A stretch of DNA of 64,000 nt, taken from NCBI GenBank assembly GCA_021151835.1, contig JAGKWO010000018.1:1-64000 (forward strand). Reading direction: 5' to 3'. Below, one piece after another: positions 1 to 9,267 of the stretch. The translations under genes and the position numbers were made by a program. How positions within the stretch are numbered: position 1 is the first letter of the stretch; the number at the start of each line of letters is the position of its first letter. The notes under the pieces were generated by a model that made no database searches, was not told the origin of the DNA, and saw only the letters and a program-made list of their open reading frames with translations. The stretch is from Gammaproteobacteria bacterium. Lineage in GTDB: Bacteria > Pseudomonadota > Gammaproteobacteria > Pseudomonadales > Cellvibrionaceae.

Positions 1-88
1 CGGAGAAGGGGGGAGTCGAACCCCCGATACCCTTTTGAGGTATGCTCCCTTAGCAGGGGAGTGCCTTCGGCCACTCGGCCACTTCTCC
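1..88 (-). tRNA. tRNA-Ser (anticodon GCU)
   Basis: On the minus strand the sequence folds as a class II tRNA. The 7-bp acceptor stem pairs GGAGAAG (82-88) with CTTCTCC (2-8), and position 1 supplies the discriminator G. The anticodon loop reads CTGCTAA, giving anticodon GCU for serine AGC/AGU codons. The T loop is GGTTCGAATCC, and a long variable arm lies between the anticodon and T arms, as expected for tRNA-Ser. Any encoded CCA would lie outside the window. The position downstream of csrA matches the Pseudomonas-type order alaS-lysC-csrA-tRNA-Ser. Confidence 0.97.
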
Positions 89-314
89 ACGTCTGCTGAA
101 GCAAAGCAAGCTCCGTTTCAGCAGGTGCGGCATAATACCATAATTCGCTAAAATTCAAAGTCTTGAATATAAATTTACGGAATAAAATGCAGGAATTTTT
201 ACTGAACGCACAAGTTGCGATCAACTAAAAACAATAATCGATCAAATCGTTTATTTTTTAAAAAAACGACACTGCAAGCACTGGCAGTAGTAAAAAGCGG
301 ATATCCAGAAACGC

Positions 315-349
315 CTACGCGGCGGATGACTAATCATGCCGCCGCGTAG
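315..349 (-). terminator. Hairpin downstream of csrA
   Basis: An 11-bp perfect inverted repeat (CTACGCGGCGG at 315-325, CCGCCGCGTAG at 339-349) encloses a 13-nt loop that can itself pair ATGA with TCAT. It lies just 3' of csrA. The run of T after the stem is weak on the minus strand, so termination is plausible but not certain. The rest of 89-385 shows no gene. Confidence 0.6.
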
Positions 350-385
350 TTGAAAAGCTTGAACAACAAAACAGTGAATATAAAA

Positions 386-577
386 TTAACTGTCTTGCTC
401 TTCCTGATTCTGCTTTTCGCGTTGGATACGCTGATAAATCTCTTCACGATGCACAGCGATATCTTTAGGAGCATTGACACCAATACGAACCTGGTTGCCT
501 TTTACACCTAAAACGGTAACGGTTACTTCGTCACCAACCATCAAAGTTTCGCCAATACGGCGAGTCAAAATTAACAT
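386..577 (-). CDS. csrA: Carbon storage regulator CsrA/RsmA
   Basis: This 63-residue protein is a small RNA-binding translational regulator. CsrA dimers bind GGA motifs in mRNA leaders and usually block ribosome access. The sequence is canonical over its whole length: it starts MLILTRRIGETLMVGDEV, has the core VLGVKGNQVRIGV and the VHREEIYQRI segment holding the conserved Arg used for RNA contact, and ends in a short Glu/Gln-rich tail. A strong ribosome binding site (AAGGAG) precedes the ATG. It follows lysC on the same strand with a 45-nt gap, as in Pseudomonas. Its likely antagonist, a GGA-rich RNA, is encoded at about 21.1-21.35 kb in this window. Confidence 0.98.
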   Translation of the reverse strand: MLILTRRIGETLMVGDEVTVTVLGVKGNQVRIGVNAPKDIAVHREEIYQRIQREKQNQEEQDS

Positions 578-622
578 CTTTAATCTCCTTCACTCATCCT
601 GTAAGCCGCCTTGCTAGAAAGC

Positions 623-1870
623 CTAGCCCCTCACACGGCTTTCTGACGGTTCGGCATCCAAACCAAAAGCGGTGTGCAAACTACGCACAGCCAACTCCAA
701 GTAGCGCTCATCAATGATCACCGAAATTTTAATTTCAGATGTTGTGATCATTTGGATATTGATACGGTCATCTGCCAACGCAGTGAACATGCGCGATGCA
801 ACACCGGCATGAGAGCGCATACCAACACCCACGATAGATACTTTAGCAACCTTGTCATCACTGCGAACTTCACGTGCGCCAATTTCTTTAGCAACACTTT
901 CCAACACAGCGACAGCTTTATTCATATCATTTTTATGCACAGTGAAAGTCAAATCAGTAGTGCCGTCGGCAGATACGTTTTGCACAATCACATCAACTTC
1001 AATGTTGGCTTCGCCAACAGGTGCGAGAATTTTTGCAGCAACGCCGGGAGTATCAGGTACGCCGGCAACAGTGACTTTAGCTTCATCGCGGTTAAACGCG
1101 ATACCGGAAACAATTGGTTGTTCCATAGTTGAATCTTCCTCGTCGAGGGTAATCAGGGTTCCAGGGCCTTCTTTAAAACTGTGGAGTACACGCAGCGGCA
1201 CTTTGTATTTGCCCGCAAACTCAACAGAGCGAATTTGCAACACTTTTGAGCCCTGGCTGGCCATTTCCAGCATTTCTTCAAAGGTAATTTTTTCAAGCCG
1301 ACGCGCACGCTCACAAATACGCGGGTCAGTGGTATATACGCCATCAACATCGGTGTAAATCTGGCACTCATCCGCTTTTAACGCTGCCGCCAAGGCTACA
1401 CCAGTAGTATCTGAACCACCACGCCCCAGCGTTGTGATATTGCCGTGTTCATCAACGCCCTGGAATCCAGCGACAACAACTACACGACCCTGTTTTAAAT
1501 CGGCGCGCATATTTTCTTCATCAATAGCCTGAATCCTGGCTTTGGTGAAAGAGCTATCAGTAAGGATACGCACCTGGCCGCCAGTGTAAGAACGGGCATC
1601 AAGGCCGCGCTTTTTCAGCGCCATACACAACAGCGCAATAGTGACCTGCTCACCGGTAGAAACCAACACATCCAGCTCACGTGGATCAGGCACTTCCTGA
1701 ATTTGCTGCGCAAGACCAATTAAACGGTTGGTTTCACCACTCATGGCAGAAAGGACCACTACCATGTCGTGCCCCTGGGCACGGAAACCAGCAACCTTAT
1801 CAGCTACCTGCTCTATACGCTCGATGGAACCAACAGAGGTGCCACCATATTTCTGAACCAATAAGCTCAT
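623..1870 (-). CDS. lysC: Aspartate kinase
   Basis: The enzyme phosphorylates aspartate, the first step towards lysine, threonine, methionine and diaminopimelate. The protein has 415 residues, normal for the monofunctional Pseudomonas-type enzyme. The N-terminal kinase domain opens with the VQKYGGTSVG signature (about residues 5-14) and contains the GRGGSDTTGVALAAALKAD nucleotide/substrate region near residue 155. The C-terminal third holds tandem ACT-type regulatory domains (about 265-400), including the VSIVGVGMRSHAGVASRMF stretch that usually binds the feedback inhibitor. ATG start with an AAGGAT ribosome binding site. It lies between alaS and csrA on the same strand. Confidence 0.97.
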   Translation of the reverse strand: MSLLVQKYGGTSVGSIERIEQVADKVAGFRAQGHDMVVVLSAMSGETNRLIGLAQQIQEVPDPRELDVLVSTGEQVTIALLCMALKKRGLDARSYTGGQVRILTDSSFTKARIQAIDEENMRADLKQGRVVVVAGFQGVDEHGNITTLGRGGSDTTGVALAAALKADECQIYTDVDGVYTTDPRICERARRLEKITFEEMLEMASQGSKVLQIRSVEFAGKYKVPLRVLHSFKEGPGTLITLDEEDSTMEQPIVSGIAFNRDEAKVTVAGVPDTPGVAAKILAPVGEANIEVDVIVQNVSADGTTDLTFTVHKNDMNKAVAVLESVAKEIGAREVRSDDKVAKVSIVGVGMRSHAGVASRMFTALADDRINIQMITTSEIKISVIIDERYLELAVRSLHTAFGLDAEPSESRVRG

Positions 1871-2036
1871 TACAGCCTATCCTTCTTTTATTTGACGAAT
1901 ACGAATACTGACTAACCAGATCACAAAAAGGCGCCAATTAAACACCAGTTCGCAACAAAAGTTAACCCAAATGGGCGAGAAAAAGCGGATTAATCGCACT
2001 TCTTTCACGTTTTTGCACAACAAACAACCAATTAAT

Positions 2037-4670
2037 TTAGGAACCCAACTGGCCTTTTACCCAAGGTACAACTGAAGCGAGTGCAGCATCCAGGGCAGCC
2101 AGGTTGGTGCCGCCCCCTTGGGCCATATCCGGGCGGCCACCGCCCTTGCCGCCCAATTGGCTGGCAACGTAACCCATCAGATCGCCCGCTTTGACTTTGC
2201 CGGTAATATCCTGGGTCACACCTGCAACCAATGCCGCTTTATCACCTTCGACCGCTGCCAATAAAACGACCGCTGTTCCCAATTTATTTTTAAACTGATC
2301 GACAGTATCACGAAGTGATTTGGCGTCGGCACCTTCAAGATTCAAGGCCAGTACCTTAACACCACCGACATCCTGTGCCTGGGCCGATAAATCACCGCTA
2401 CCGGCCGTAGCCAGTCTGGTTTTCAGTTGCGCCAGGTCTTTTTCAAGTTTGCGATTCTGGGCAACCAGGGCTTCCAGTTTTTCGACCAGGGAATCACGAT
2501 TGGTTTTCAAACTGCGACTTGCCGTATCAACCAGGGCTTCCACACGATCAAACAACTCAAGTGCCTGCGCTCCGGTAATAGCTTCGATTCGGCGAATGCC
2601 CGCCGCTACACCGGATTCGGAAACAATGCGAAACAGGCCGATATCACCTGTGCGGTTAACGTGGGTACCACCGCACAATTCAACGGAGAAGCCATCACCC
2701 ATGGTCAGCACGCGTACGGTATCGCCATATTTTTCGCCGAATAGTGCCATTGCACCTTTGGCTTTCGCCGCATCCATATCACACAATTCAGTGGCCACCG
2801 CTGAGTTAGCGCGGATCTGGTCATTAACCAGTGTCTCGATTGCCTTTAACTGATCGGCCGTTACGGCTTCAAAATGGGAAAAGTCAAAACGCAAACGCTC
2901 TGAATCTACCAGCGAACCTTTTTGGGTGACGTGTTCGCCCAATACCTTGCGCAAGGCAGCATGCATTAAGTGGGTTGCGGAATGATTAAGCGCAGTTGCC
3001 TGGCGAACATTGCCATCCACTTTTGCGGACACATTATCACCAACAGAAATAGCGCCTTGCAGGACGCGTACGATATGCAAACTGGACGAGCCTTGTTTTT
3101 GGCAATCGCGCACCTCGACACGGTTACCGCCCAACTCAAGGTAACCGCAATCGCCCGCCTGGCCACCGGATTCCGCATAGAACGGAGTGCGATCCAGAAC
3201 TACGACACCGTCGTCACCCTCAACCAGACGCTCCACTTTCTGGCCATCTTTCACCAGGAAAATAACCTTGCCCTGCTCTGCCAAAGAGCCATAGCCAAGG
3301 AATTCAGTGGCCGGGAAATCCAGGCCCTTCGCGTTGTAGTCCACTTTGAATGTGCCGGCGGCGCGAGCACGGGCACGCTGTTCGGCCATGGCCGCTTCGT
3401 AACCCTGTTGATCTACCGTCAGGCCGCGCTCACGGGCGATATCGGCGGTTAAATCAACCGGGAAACCGTAGGTATCATAAAGGGTGAAAACGACTTTACC
3501 GGGGATTTCAGTACCGGAAAGTTTGCTTAATGCATCTTCAAGAACAGCAATACCTTTATCCAGGGTCTTCTCGAATTGCTCTTCTTCCTGCAATAACACT
3601 TTCTCGATCTGGGCCTGGTTTTTGTGCAGCTCCGGATAGGCATCACCCATTACTTCCGCGAGTGCTTTTACCAGTTTATGGAAGAACGGTTGTTTTTGGC
3701 CAAGCTGGTTACCGTGGCGAATCGCACGGCGGATGATACGGCGCAACACATAGCCACGGCCTTCATTTGACGGCAACACGCCGTCGCTAACCAGGAAAGA
3801 ACAAGAGCGAATATGGTCGGCAATCACGCGCAGTGATTTATTTTCCATATCATGATTACCGGTTGCTTCAGCAGCGGCTTTGAGCAAATGCTGAAACAGA
3901 TCGATTTCATAATTGGAGTGGACGTGCTGCATCACCGCAGAAATACGTTCCAACCCCATGCCGGTATCGACCGACGGTGCCGGCAATGGATGCAATACAC
4001 CGTCAGCGGTGCGGTTGAATTGCATAAATACGTTGTTCCAGATTTCGATATAACGGTCACCATCTTCTTCCGGTGAACCCGGTGGGCCACCCCAGATATC
4101 CGCGCCGTGATCGTAGAAAATTTCCGTGCAGGGACCACAAGGGCCGGTATCACCCATTGCCCAGAAGTTGTCCGATGCGTAGGGCGCACCTTTGTTATCA
4201 CCGATGCGAATGATGCGCTCGGCTGGGACCCCTACCTCTTTATTCCAGATGTCGTAGGCTTCATCGTCCGATGCATAGACGGTAACCCAAAGCTTTTCCG
4301 AAGGGATATCCAGCCAGTTTTTGGAGGTTAAAAACTCCCACGCAAAACGGATAGCGTCGTGCTTGAAGTAATCACCAAAACTGAAATTGCCGAGCATTTC
4401 GAAGAAAGTATGGTGGCGCGCGGTATAGCCTACGTTTTCAAGGTCATTGTGCTTGCCGCCAGCGCGCACACAACGCTGGGAACTTACCGCGCGATTGTAT
4501 GGGCGCTTGTCTGCACCAAGGAAGCAATCCTTGAACTGGTTCATTCCCGCATTGGTGAACAACAACGTAGGGTCATTGCCCGGGATGAGGGAGCTGCTGG
4601 CAACAATAGTGTGACCTTTACTCTCGAAATACTTCAAAAAGGCATCGCGAATTTCAGCGCTTTTCATCAT
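2037..4670 (-). CDS. alaS: Alanyl-tRNA synthetase
   Basis: The enzyme charges tRNA-Ala and clears mischarged Ser/Gly-tRNA-Ala. Its 877 residues match the E. coli length closely. The class II catalytic domain is N-terminal, with motif ASSSLIPGNDPTLLFTNAGMN split here by position (about 24-44). The editing domain carries NHSATHL (an HxxxH zinc site, about residues 565-571) and CGGTHV (about 668-673). The C-terminal C-Ala/DHHA1 part has the glycine-rich GGKGGGRPDMAQGGG. The start could be either of two adjacent ATG codons (4670 or 4667); no strong ribosome binding site separates them. lysC follows after 166 nt that contain no gene. Confidence 0.98.
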   Translation of the reverse strand: MMKSAEIRDAFLKYFESKGHTIVASSSLIPGNDPTLLFTNAGMNQFKDCFLGADKRPYNRAVSSQRCVRAGGKHNDLENVGYTARHHTFFEMLGNFSFGDYFKHDAIRFAWEFLTSKNWLDIPSEKLWVTVYASDDEAYDIWNKEVGVPAERIIRIGDNKGAPYASDNFWAMGDTGPCGPCTEIFYDHGADIWGGPPGSPEEDGDRYIEIWNNVFMQFNRTADGVLHPLPAPSVDTGMGLERISAVMQHVHSNYEIDLFQHLLKAAAEATGNHDMENKSLRVIADHIRSCSFLVSDGVLPSNEGRGYVLRRIIRRAIRHGNQLGQKQPFFHKLVKALAEVMGDAYPELHKNQAQIEKVLLQEEEQFEKTLDKGIAVLEDALSKLSGTEIPGKVVFTLYDTYGFPVDLTADIARERGLTVDQQGYEAAMAEQRARARAAGTFKVDYNAKGLDFPATEFLGYGSLAEQGKVIFLVKDGQKVERLVEGDDGVVVLDRTPFYAESGGQAGDCGYLELGGNRVEVRDCQKQGSSSLHIVRVLQGAISVGDNVSAKVDGNVRQATALNHSATHLMHAALRKVLGEHVTQKGSLVDSERLRFDFSHFEAVTADQLKAIETLVNDQIRANSAVATELCDMDAAKAKGAMALFGEKYGDTVRVLTMGDGFSVELCGGTHVNRTGDIGLFRIVSESGVAAGIRRIEAITGAQALELFDRVEALVDTASRSLKTNRDSLVEKLEALVAQNRKLEKDLAQLKTRLATAGSGDLSAQAQDVGGVKVLALNLEGADAKSLRDTVDQFKNKLGTAVVLLAAVEGDKAALVAGVTQDITGKVKAGDLMGYVASQLGGKGGGRPDMAQGGGTNLAALDAALASVVPWVKGQLGS

Positions 4671-4706
4671 TTACTAACTCGTCTTCGACTTCTTTGACAT
4701 CCGCCC

Positions 4707-4901
4707 TCAGGCGTGATGTTGCTCCAGTTCTTCCGCGCTCAGTTTGCGCGCTTCATGCTCCAGCATCACCGGGATGCCGTCGCGAATCGGATAAGCTAAT
4801 CCACTTTCCCAGCACACCAGTTCTTGCTGTTCCGAGCGATATTCAAGTTCGCCCTTGCTGACCGGGCACACCAAAATGCTGAGTAATTTTTTATCAATCA
4901 T
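4707..4901 (-). CDS. Trm112 family protein (YcaR-like)
   Basis: This 64-residue protein belongs to the Trm112/YcaR family. It begins MIDKKLLSILVCPVSKGELEY and carries the GLAYPIRDGIPVML signature of the family. Eukaryotic Trm112 activates methyltransferases. The bacterial short forms are often encoded beside lipid A genes and their role is poorly defined. Only one of the usual cysteine pairs is present (C12, VCPVSKG), so metal binding is doubtful. It lies 36 nt upstream of alaS on the same strand and may be co-transcribed with it. Confidence 0.9.
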   Translation of the reverse strand: MIDKKLLSILVCPVSKGELEYRSEQQELVCWESGLAYPIRDGIPVMLEHEARKLSAEELEQHHA

Positions 4902-4950
4902 GGTCTTAAGTCGTGGTTGGTTAACCGGGGGCAGTATCTTACACTGCCAA

Positions 4951-6840
4951 TCACAGCCCTGTCTCTAGAACCGCAGGGCTATTGCGGGCATTGGGGCCTG
5001 AAACTTGAGCGATTTCGCCTTCCAGCCAGCGTTTGACCTGCGCAGTTACACCGGGATTCACCCGTATTTGCGGTTCGGACGGCGAGATTTTCTGTGCTTT
5101 TTCCCACTCTTCCACCAAACTACGCGCCTTGTAAAAAGCCTGCTCAAAATCCACGCCCGGTTTTAATGACTCTTTAAAATATGCCTTTCCAAAATACGTG
5201 AAGAGACTATCATCAGCGCAACCAAACGAGGTTTTTTGTGCGGATGCAGCAGTCATTACCAGGGTATTGCTATCGCTTATGTCATCAATAAATCCGCCGG
5301 AAAAACAAGCAGACAAGACTACCACCCGATGTTTTATACCGGTGGACTTGAGCAAATCGCCCAACCATTTAGCATCTATATCCGCCAATGCCAAACCATT
5401 GTGATTGAGTGAGATAGTTTTATTTTTGCTGCCGTGGCTGGTGATATATAAAAAGAAAATGTCCCGTTCCTTATCCATTTTGCCAGCAATTTTTTCCAGG
5501 GCCGCCTGAACACTGGTACGCGTTGCCATTGGATGCTCGGCAAGTGAGCGCTGGCTGTTGGATAAGTAAATTGCCGTGTCGCTGTTGTGATATTGCTGAT
5601 TAAAAAGATTTTCAATAAATTTGCTCTCGCGACGAAAAACCTCTTCGGTCCCATAGCCGGCAACAACAAGGCTGTAGAGTTCGATTTTGTTAGCATCAGA
5701 CTCCCGGAGTGCGTCCAGCGACCGTTTTAATTTGATCGCTTCTTTATACACAGCGTATTCAGTCACTTCTTCCGGCGAGAATATTTTTACATCGCTACCG
5801 CCATCAATAAGGCGATCATAATCCCAGCGGCCGGAAATTTTGCTTACGCCATCAATAGGTTCTTTATAAGTTAAGGTACCGGCGCCATGTTTCCTGCCGT
5901 AAGAAAATTCACCTTCATAAATATCGCCATTACTCGCAATTAATTTTCCTTTGCCAGAATATTTTCCAAATTTAAATTCGCCTGAATACTGTTGCCCTGA
6001 TTGGCCTCCGCCCGGTTTTTCACCGCCCGAGCTTTCAATATACGTTCCCTGCCCTTCCAGCAAACCATTTTGAAATTCGCCCTGCCATTGATTGCCCGCT
6101 TTATCGGTTTGCATACCTTTTCCATTCAGCAACCATGCAGTGAAATGCCCTATGGAAGTGTCGCCATCCGCACCGGCATAAACACCCTCGCCTTCAAATG
6201 CATCGTTGTTAAATTCACCGCTGTAACTATTGCCCTCGGAGTCAGTAAAAACACCATCTCCTTGCATTTTGCCGGCGACAAAATCCCCAAGGTATTTACT
6301 GCCTGCTCGCTTTAATTCGCCTTTTCCGGTAATTACGCCATTCACAACATCGCCGCTATACAAGGATTTATCCGCAAACAACCATTGTCCTTTACCGTTG
6401 GGACGGCCATTTAAAAAATCGCCCGCATAAAAAGAACCGTCGGGATAAGTTAATTTTCCTTTTCCATGAAATTGGTTTTTCCTGAATTCGCCGCGATAAC
6501 GCGATCCATCGGCGTACACCAGTTCGCCCTGCCCTTCCATGGCGCCGGCGACAAAATTGCCGGTGTAAACGCCCGAAGAGGACATTGAAAGCCGCCCGTG
6601 CCCCTGAAATAAACCGGCGGCAAAATTTCCTTCATAGTTATCGCCATTTTTCCATTGCATGCGGCCATTACCTTCCAGCTCACCTTGCGCATTGAGATTG
6701 CCTACATAGGTTGATCCATCGGCAAAACTGAGTGATGGAGAAAAAGTGTGGCGCAAATGATTGAAAGTGCCGTGCACAGAAAGCAAGCCAAAAATCACAC
6801 CGGCAAAGAAAATCGCACTGATGGTTAATACACGTTTCAT
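4951..6840 (-). CDS. MORN-repeat protein with C13 (legumain/caspase-like) peptidase domain
   Basis: About 629 residues from the ATG at 6840. A TTG four codons upstream is the alternative start. An N-terminal hydrophobic segment (VLTISAIFFAGVIFGLLSV) is a signal peptide or membrane anchor, so the rest should be periplasmic or surface-exposed. Residues about 35-345 hold roughly twelve MORN-like repeats of about 23 residues (pattern GxxYxGxFxxGxxxGxG). The C-terminal region (about 380-600) matches peptidase family C13: TSHG supplies the catalytic His (about residue 469) and SACFSGG the Cys (about residue 512). The 43-residue spacing and the preceding hydrophobic strand VVVLSACFSGG fit clan CD proteases. 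MORN repeats mediate protein or lipid contacts in other systems. The substrate is unknown. Confidence 0.85.
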   Translation of the reverse strand: MKRVLTISAIFFAGVIFGLLSVHGTFNHLRHTFSPSLSFADGSTYVGNLNAQGELEGNGRMQWKNGDNYEGNFAAGLFQGHGRLSMSSSGVYTGNFVAGAMEGQGELVYADGSRYRGEFRKNQFHGKGKLTYPDGSFYAGDFLNGRPNGKGQWLFADKSLYSGDVVNGVITGKGELKRAGSKYLGDFVAGKMQGDGVFTDSEGNSYSGEFNNDAFEGEGVYAGADGDTSIGHFTAWLLNGKGMQTDKAGNQWQGEFQNGLLEGQGTYIESSGGEKPGGGQSGQQYSGEFKFGKYSGKGKLIASNGDIYEGEFSYGRKHGAGTLTYKEPIDGVSKISGRWDYDRLIDGGSDVKIFSPEEVTEYAVYKEAIKLKRSLDALRESDANKIELYSLVVAGYGTEEVFRRESKFIENLFNQQYHNSDTAIYLSNSQRSLAEHPMATRTSVQAALEKIAGKMDKERDIFFLYITSHGSKNKTISLNHNGLALADIDAKWLGDLLKSTGIKHRVVVLSACFSGGFIDDISDSNTLVMTAASAQKTSFGCADDSLFTYFGKAYFKESLKPGVDFEQAFYKARSLVEEWEKAQKISPSEPQIRVNPGVTAQVKRWLEGEIAQVSGPNARNSPAVLETGL

Positions 6841-6853
6841 ATCACTTACCAAT

Positions 6854-6883
6854 TCACCTGCTCACTTACTCACCTGCTCACTT
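6854..6883. repeat. Two-copy 14-bp direct repeat, 16-bp period
   Basis: TCACCTGCTCACTT occurs at 6854-6867 and again at 6870-6883. It lies in the short gap between the M23 peptidase gene and the MORN-C13 gene, directly upstream of the latter on the minus strand, and overlaps its likely ribosome binding region. Confidence 0.85.
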
Positions 6884-6930
6884 GCCAATATCACCTACGC
6901 ATTTATGAGCGCTGGAAATTATCACTGTGT

Positions 6931-7737
6931 TTATTTGGTTGGCATGGGATCAACTAACAATTGCGGATCGATTCGCTCTTCAAACCAATTCATCCGCCAA
7001 TCAAGGTGCGCGCCTGTCGCACGACCGGTTTTTCCCACTTTGGCAATCGCTTGCCCTTGGGTAATCTGATCGCCTTTTTTAACTAAAATTTCACTGAGAT
7101 GGATAAAAGTGGATGACAAGCCGTGACCGTGATCAATAATCAGGGTGCCACCGGAAAAAAACATATCGGGATGAACCAGGGTCACAATACCACCGGCGGG
7201 TGCAACCACTATAGTTCCAACAGGCTTGGCGACATCCACCCCATAGTGCGGTGAATTGGGTACGCCGTTATAAAAACGCTGGCTACCATACACGCCCGTC
7301 ACCGGACCAATTAACGGCCATTGAAATTTTTGCGCAAAAAAAGTCAGGGGCAAATCGCCTTTGCGTGCATCGGCAGCCATTTGCGCTTCGCGCCTGGCAC
7401 GTTCCACTTGGGCGGGATCAGGCTCGACCGTTTGCTGGGGAACGCCGGTGACTTTCTGGATATTGTATTTGCGTTGTTTGATTGGAAATCGTTGTTCTTC
7501 ACGTTGGCCATCGGCATGAATCAACACCAATGTGGCCTGGGGTTTTGCATCGCGCCCGAAACCAAAAACAAATTCCCCTGCCGGAGACAGTTGTAATTTT
7601 TTTCCCGCGTATTCGACCTGGACGCCTGCGGGAACTTTGCCAACAATTAATCCACCCTGTTGCCATTCACCACGCAATTCCAATGCATGAGCCGGAAGAA
7701 TCCAAAGGCCAAACAGCAGCGCAAAAATAATTTTCAT
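6931..7737 (-). CDS. Secreted M23 family metallopeptidase (LytM-type)
   Basis: About 268 residues from the ATG at 7737. A reading frame open to 7827 would run through the pyk terminator and overlap pyk, so the inner start, which opens directly with a signal peptide (MKIIFALLFGLWILPAHA), is preferred. The C-terminal half is a peptidase M23/LytM domain with HYGVD (first zinc His and Asp), a FIHLS histidine and GAHLDWR (last zinc His). All catalytic residues are present, so it is probably a peptidoglycan endopeptidase. The N-terminal part (about 20-110) is a beta-rich region found in several proteobacterial M23 proteins. Acts in the periplasm. Confidence 0.93.
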   Translation of the reverse strand: MKIIFALLFGLWILPAHALELRGEWQQGGLIVGKVPAGVQVEYAGKKLQLSPAGEFVFGFGRDAKPQATLVLIHADGQREEQRFPIKQRKYNIQKVTGVPQQTVEPDPAQVERARREAQMAADARKGDLPLTFFAQKFQWPLIGPVTGVYGSQRFYNGVPNSPHYGVDVAKPVGTIVVAPAGGIVTLVHPDMFFSGGTLIIDHGHGLSSTFIHLSEILVKKGDQITQGQAIAKVGKTGRATGAHLDWRMNWFEERIDPQLLVDPMPTK

Positions 7738-7770
7738 CACATCACCACAAAAATATCGATGCAAAAAAAA

Positions 7771-7795
7771 CGGCAGCCGAGCTGCCGTTTTTCCA
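7771..7795 (-). terminator. Rho-independent terminator after pyk
   Basis: A perfect 7-bp stem CGGCAGC/GCTGCCG with loop CGA (7771-7787) is flanked by A and T runs on both sides. It lies 3' of pyk on the minus strand and may act in both directions. Confidence 0.88.
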
Positions 7796-7807
7796 AACTG
7801 TCCACGC

Positions 7808-9253
7808 TTAGGCGAGTGTATCGCCAACGCGCAGAACTTTCATCGTGTTGGTACCACCGAGCAATGTAGTATCGCCCAGGGAAACAATCACCAGGTCACC
7901 TTCTACCAGTACACCTTGCGCTTTCAACATTCCAATTGCACGGTTGAAATCATCAGCGCAGGGAGCGCTGCTGGTATCAAATGCAATCGGTTGTACACCG
8001 CGATACATCGCCATCTTACGCTGGGTATTTACATGGCGAGAGAAGGCGAAGATAGGCAATTGCGACCCTACACGCGACATCAAACGCGGAGTGCTGCCTG
8101 ACTCAGTGAACGCGATAATCGCTTTCACACCCGCCAGATGGTTGGCAGTAAACATGGAAGCGAGTGCAATAGACTCATCCACCGTGTTAAAGGCCTGATC
8201 CATACGGTAGTTATCAAAACTCGCAATCGGGTGTTTTTCCGCACCGAGAATAATGCGCACCATTGCTTCAACCGTTTCCACCGGGAAACTACCGGCAGCC
8301 GTTTCTGCAGAAAGCATTACCGCATCGGTACCATCCAGCACCGCGTTCGCTACGTCAAACACTTCAGCGCGGGTTGGCAACGGGCTGTTGATCATCGACT
8401 CCATCATTTGGGTCGCAGTGATCACCACTTTATTCAATGCACGTGAACGCGCGATGATGCGTTTTTGTACACCGATCAGTGCTGCATCACCAATCTCGAC
8501 ACCCAGGTCGCCACGGGCAACCATTACAGCATCGCTTGCACGGATAATGTCGTCCAGGGTTTCGTCATCGGCAACCGCTTCGGCGCGTTCAACTTTGGAA
8601 ACAAGACCGGCACGGCCACCCGCTTCCAGCATCAGCTTGCGCGCGTAATTCATATCGTCCGCTGAACGCGGGAAAGACACGGCGAGATAATCCACATCTA
8701 TTTCTGCAGCGGTTTTAATGTCGGCGATATCTTTTTCGGTCAACGCTGGCGCGGTTAAACCACCGCCCTGACGATTGATACCTTTGTTGTTGGACAAAGG
8801 ACCAGCCACCTTGGTGGTGGTATAAATGCGCGTACCTTCGATTTTATCGACGGTTAACACCACACGACCGTCATCCAGCAACAACACATCGCCGGGCTTA
8901 CAATCGTTTGGCAGTTCTTTGTAGTCGATACCAACCTGTTGCTGGTTACCTTCATCGCGACCCAACGAAGCATCGAGAATAAATTTGTCACCCACCTTGA
9001 GGTGGATTTTTCCTTCGGCAAAACGGGCTACACGGATTTTCGGGCCTTGCAAATCGCCCAGCACCGCCACGAAACGGTTGTGCTTGGCAGCAAGCTCGCG
9101 CACGGTTTCAGCGCGACGCTTGTGATCTTCCGGTGAACCATGGGAAAAGTTCAGGCGGACGACGTTAACGCCCGCCAGGATCAAACGCTCTAGAACTTCT
9201 GGCGACTCAGAAGCAGGGCCCAAAGTACTGACGATCTTTGTACGTCTTAACAT
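7808..9253 (-). CDS. pyk: Pyruvate kinase
   Basis: The enzyme converts phosphoenolpyruvate and ADP to pyruvate and ATP. 481 residues, full length. It starts MLRRTKIVSTLGPAS, has the substrate-binding VVRLNFSHG, the active-site region VSKVERAEA and MVARGDLGVEIG, and the C-terminal regulatory domain ending GGTNTMKVLRVG. Length and sequence resemble PykA-type enzymes. The gene starts 14 nt after the gap stop codon, so gap and pyk very likely form one transcript that ends at the terminator near 7780. Confidence 0.97.
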   Translation of the reverse strand: MLRRTKIVSTLGPASESPEVLERLILAGVNVVRLNFSHGSPEDHKRRAETVRELAAKHNRFVAVLGDLQGPKIRVARFAEGKIHLKVGDKFILDASLGRDEGNQQQVGIDYKELPNDCKPGDVLLLDDGRVVLTVDKIEGTRIYTTTKVAGPLSNNKGINRQGGGLTAPALTEKDIADIKTAAEIDVDYLAVSFPRSADDMNYARKLMLEAGGRAGLVSKVERAEAVADDETLDDIIRASDAVMVARGDLGVEIGDAALIGVQKRIIARSRALNKVVITATQMMESMINSPLPTRAEVFDVANAVLDGTDAVMLSAETAAGSFPVETVEAMVRIILGAEKHPIASFDNYRMDQAFNTVDESIALASMFTANHLAGVKAIIAFTESGSTPRLMSRVGSQLPIFAFSRHVNTQRKMAMYRGVQPIAFDTSSAPCADDFNRAIGMLKAQGVLVEGDLVIVSLGDTTLLGGTNTMKVLRVGDTLA

Positions 9254-9267
9254 GATGAGTTCTCTTA

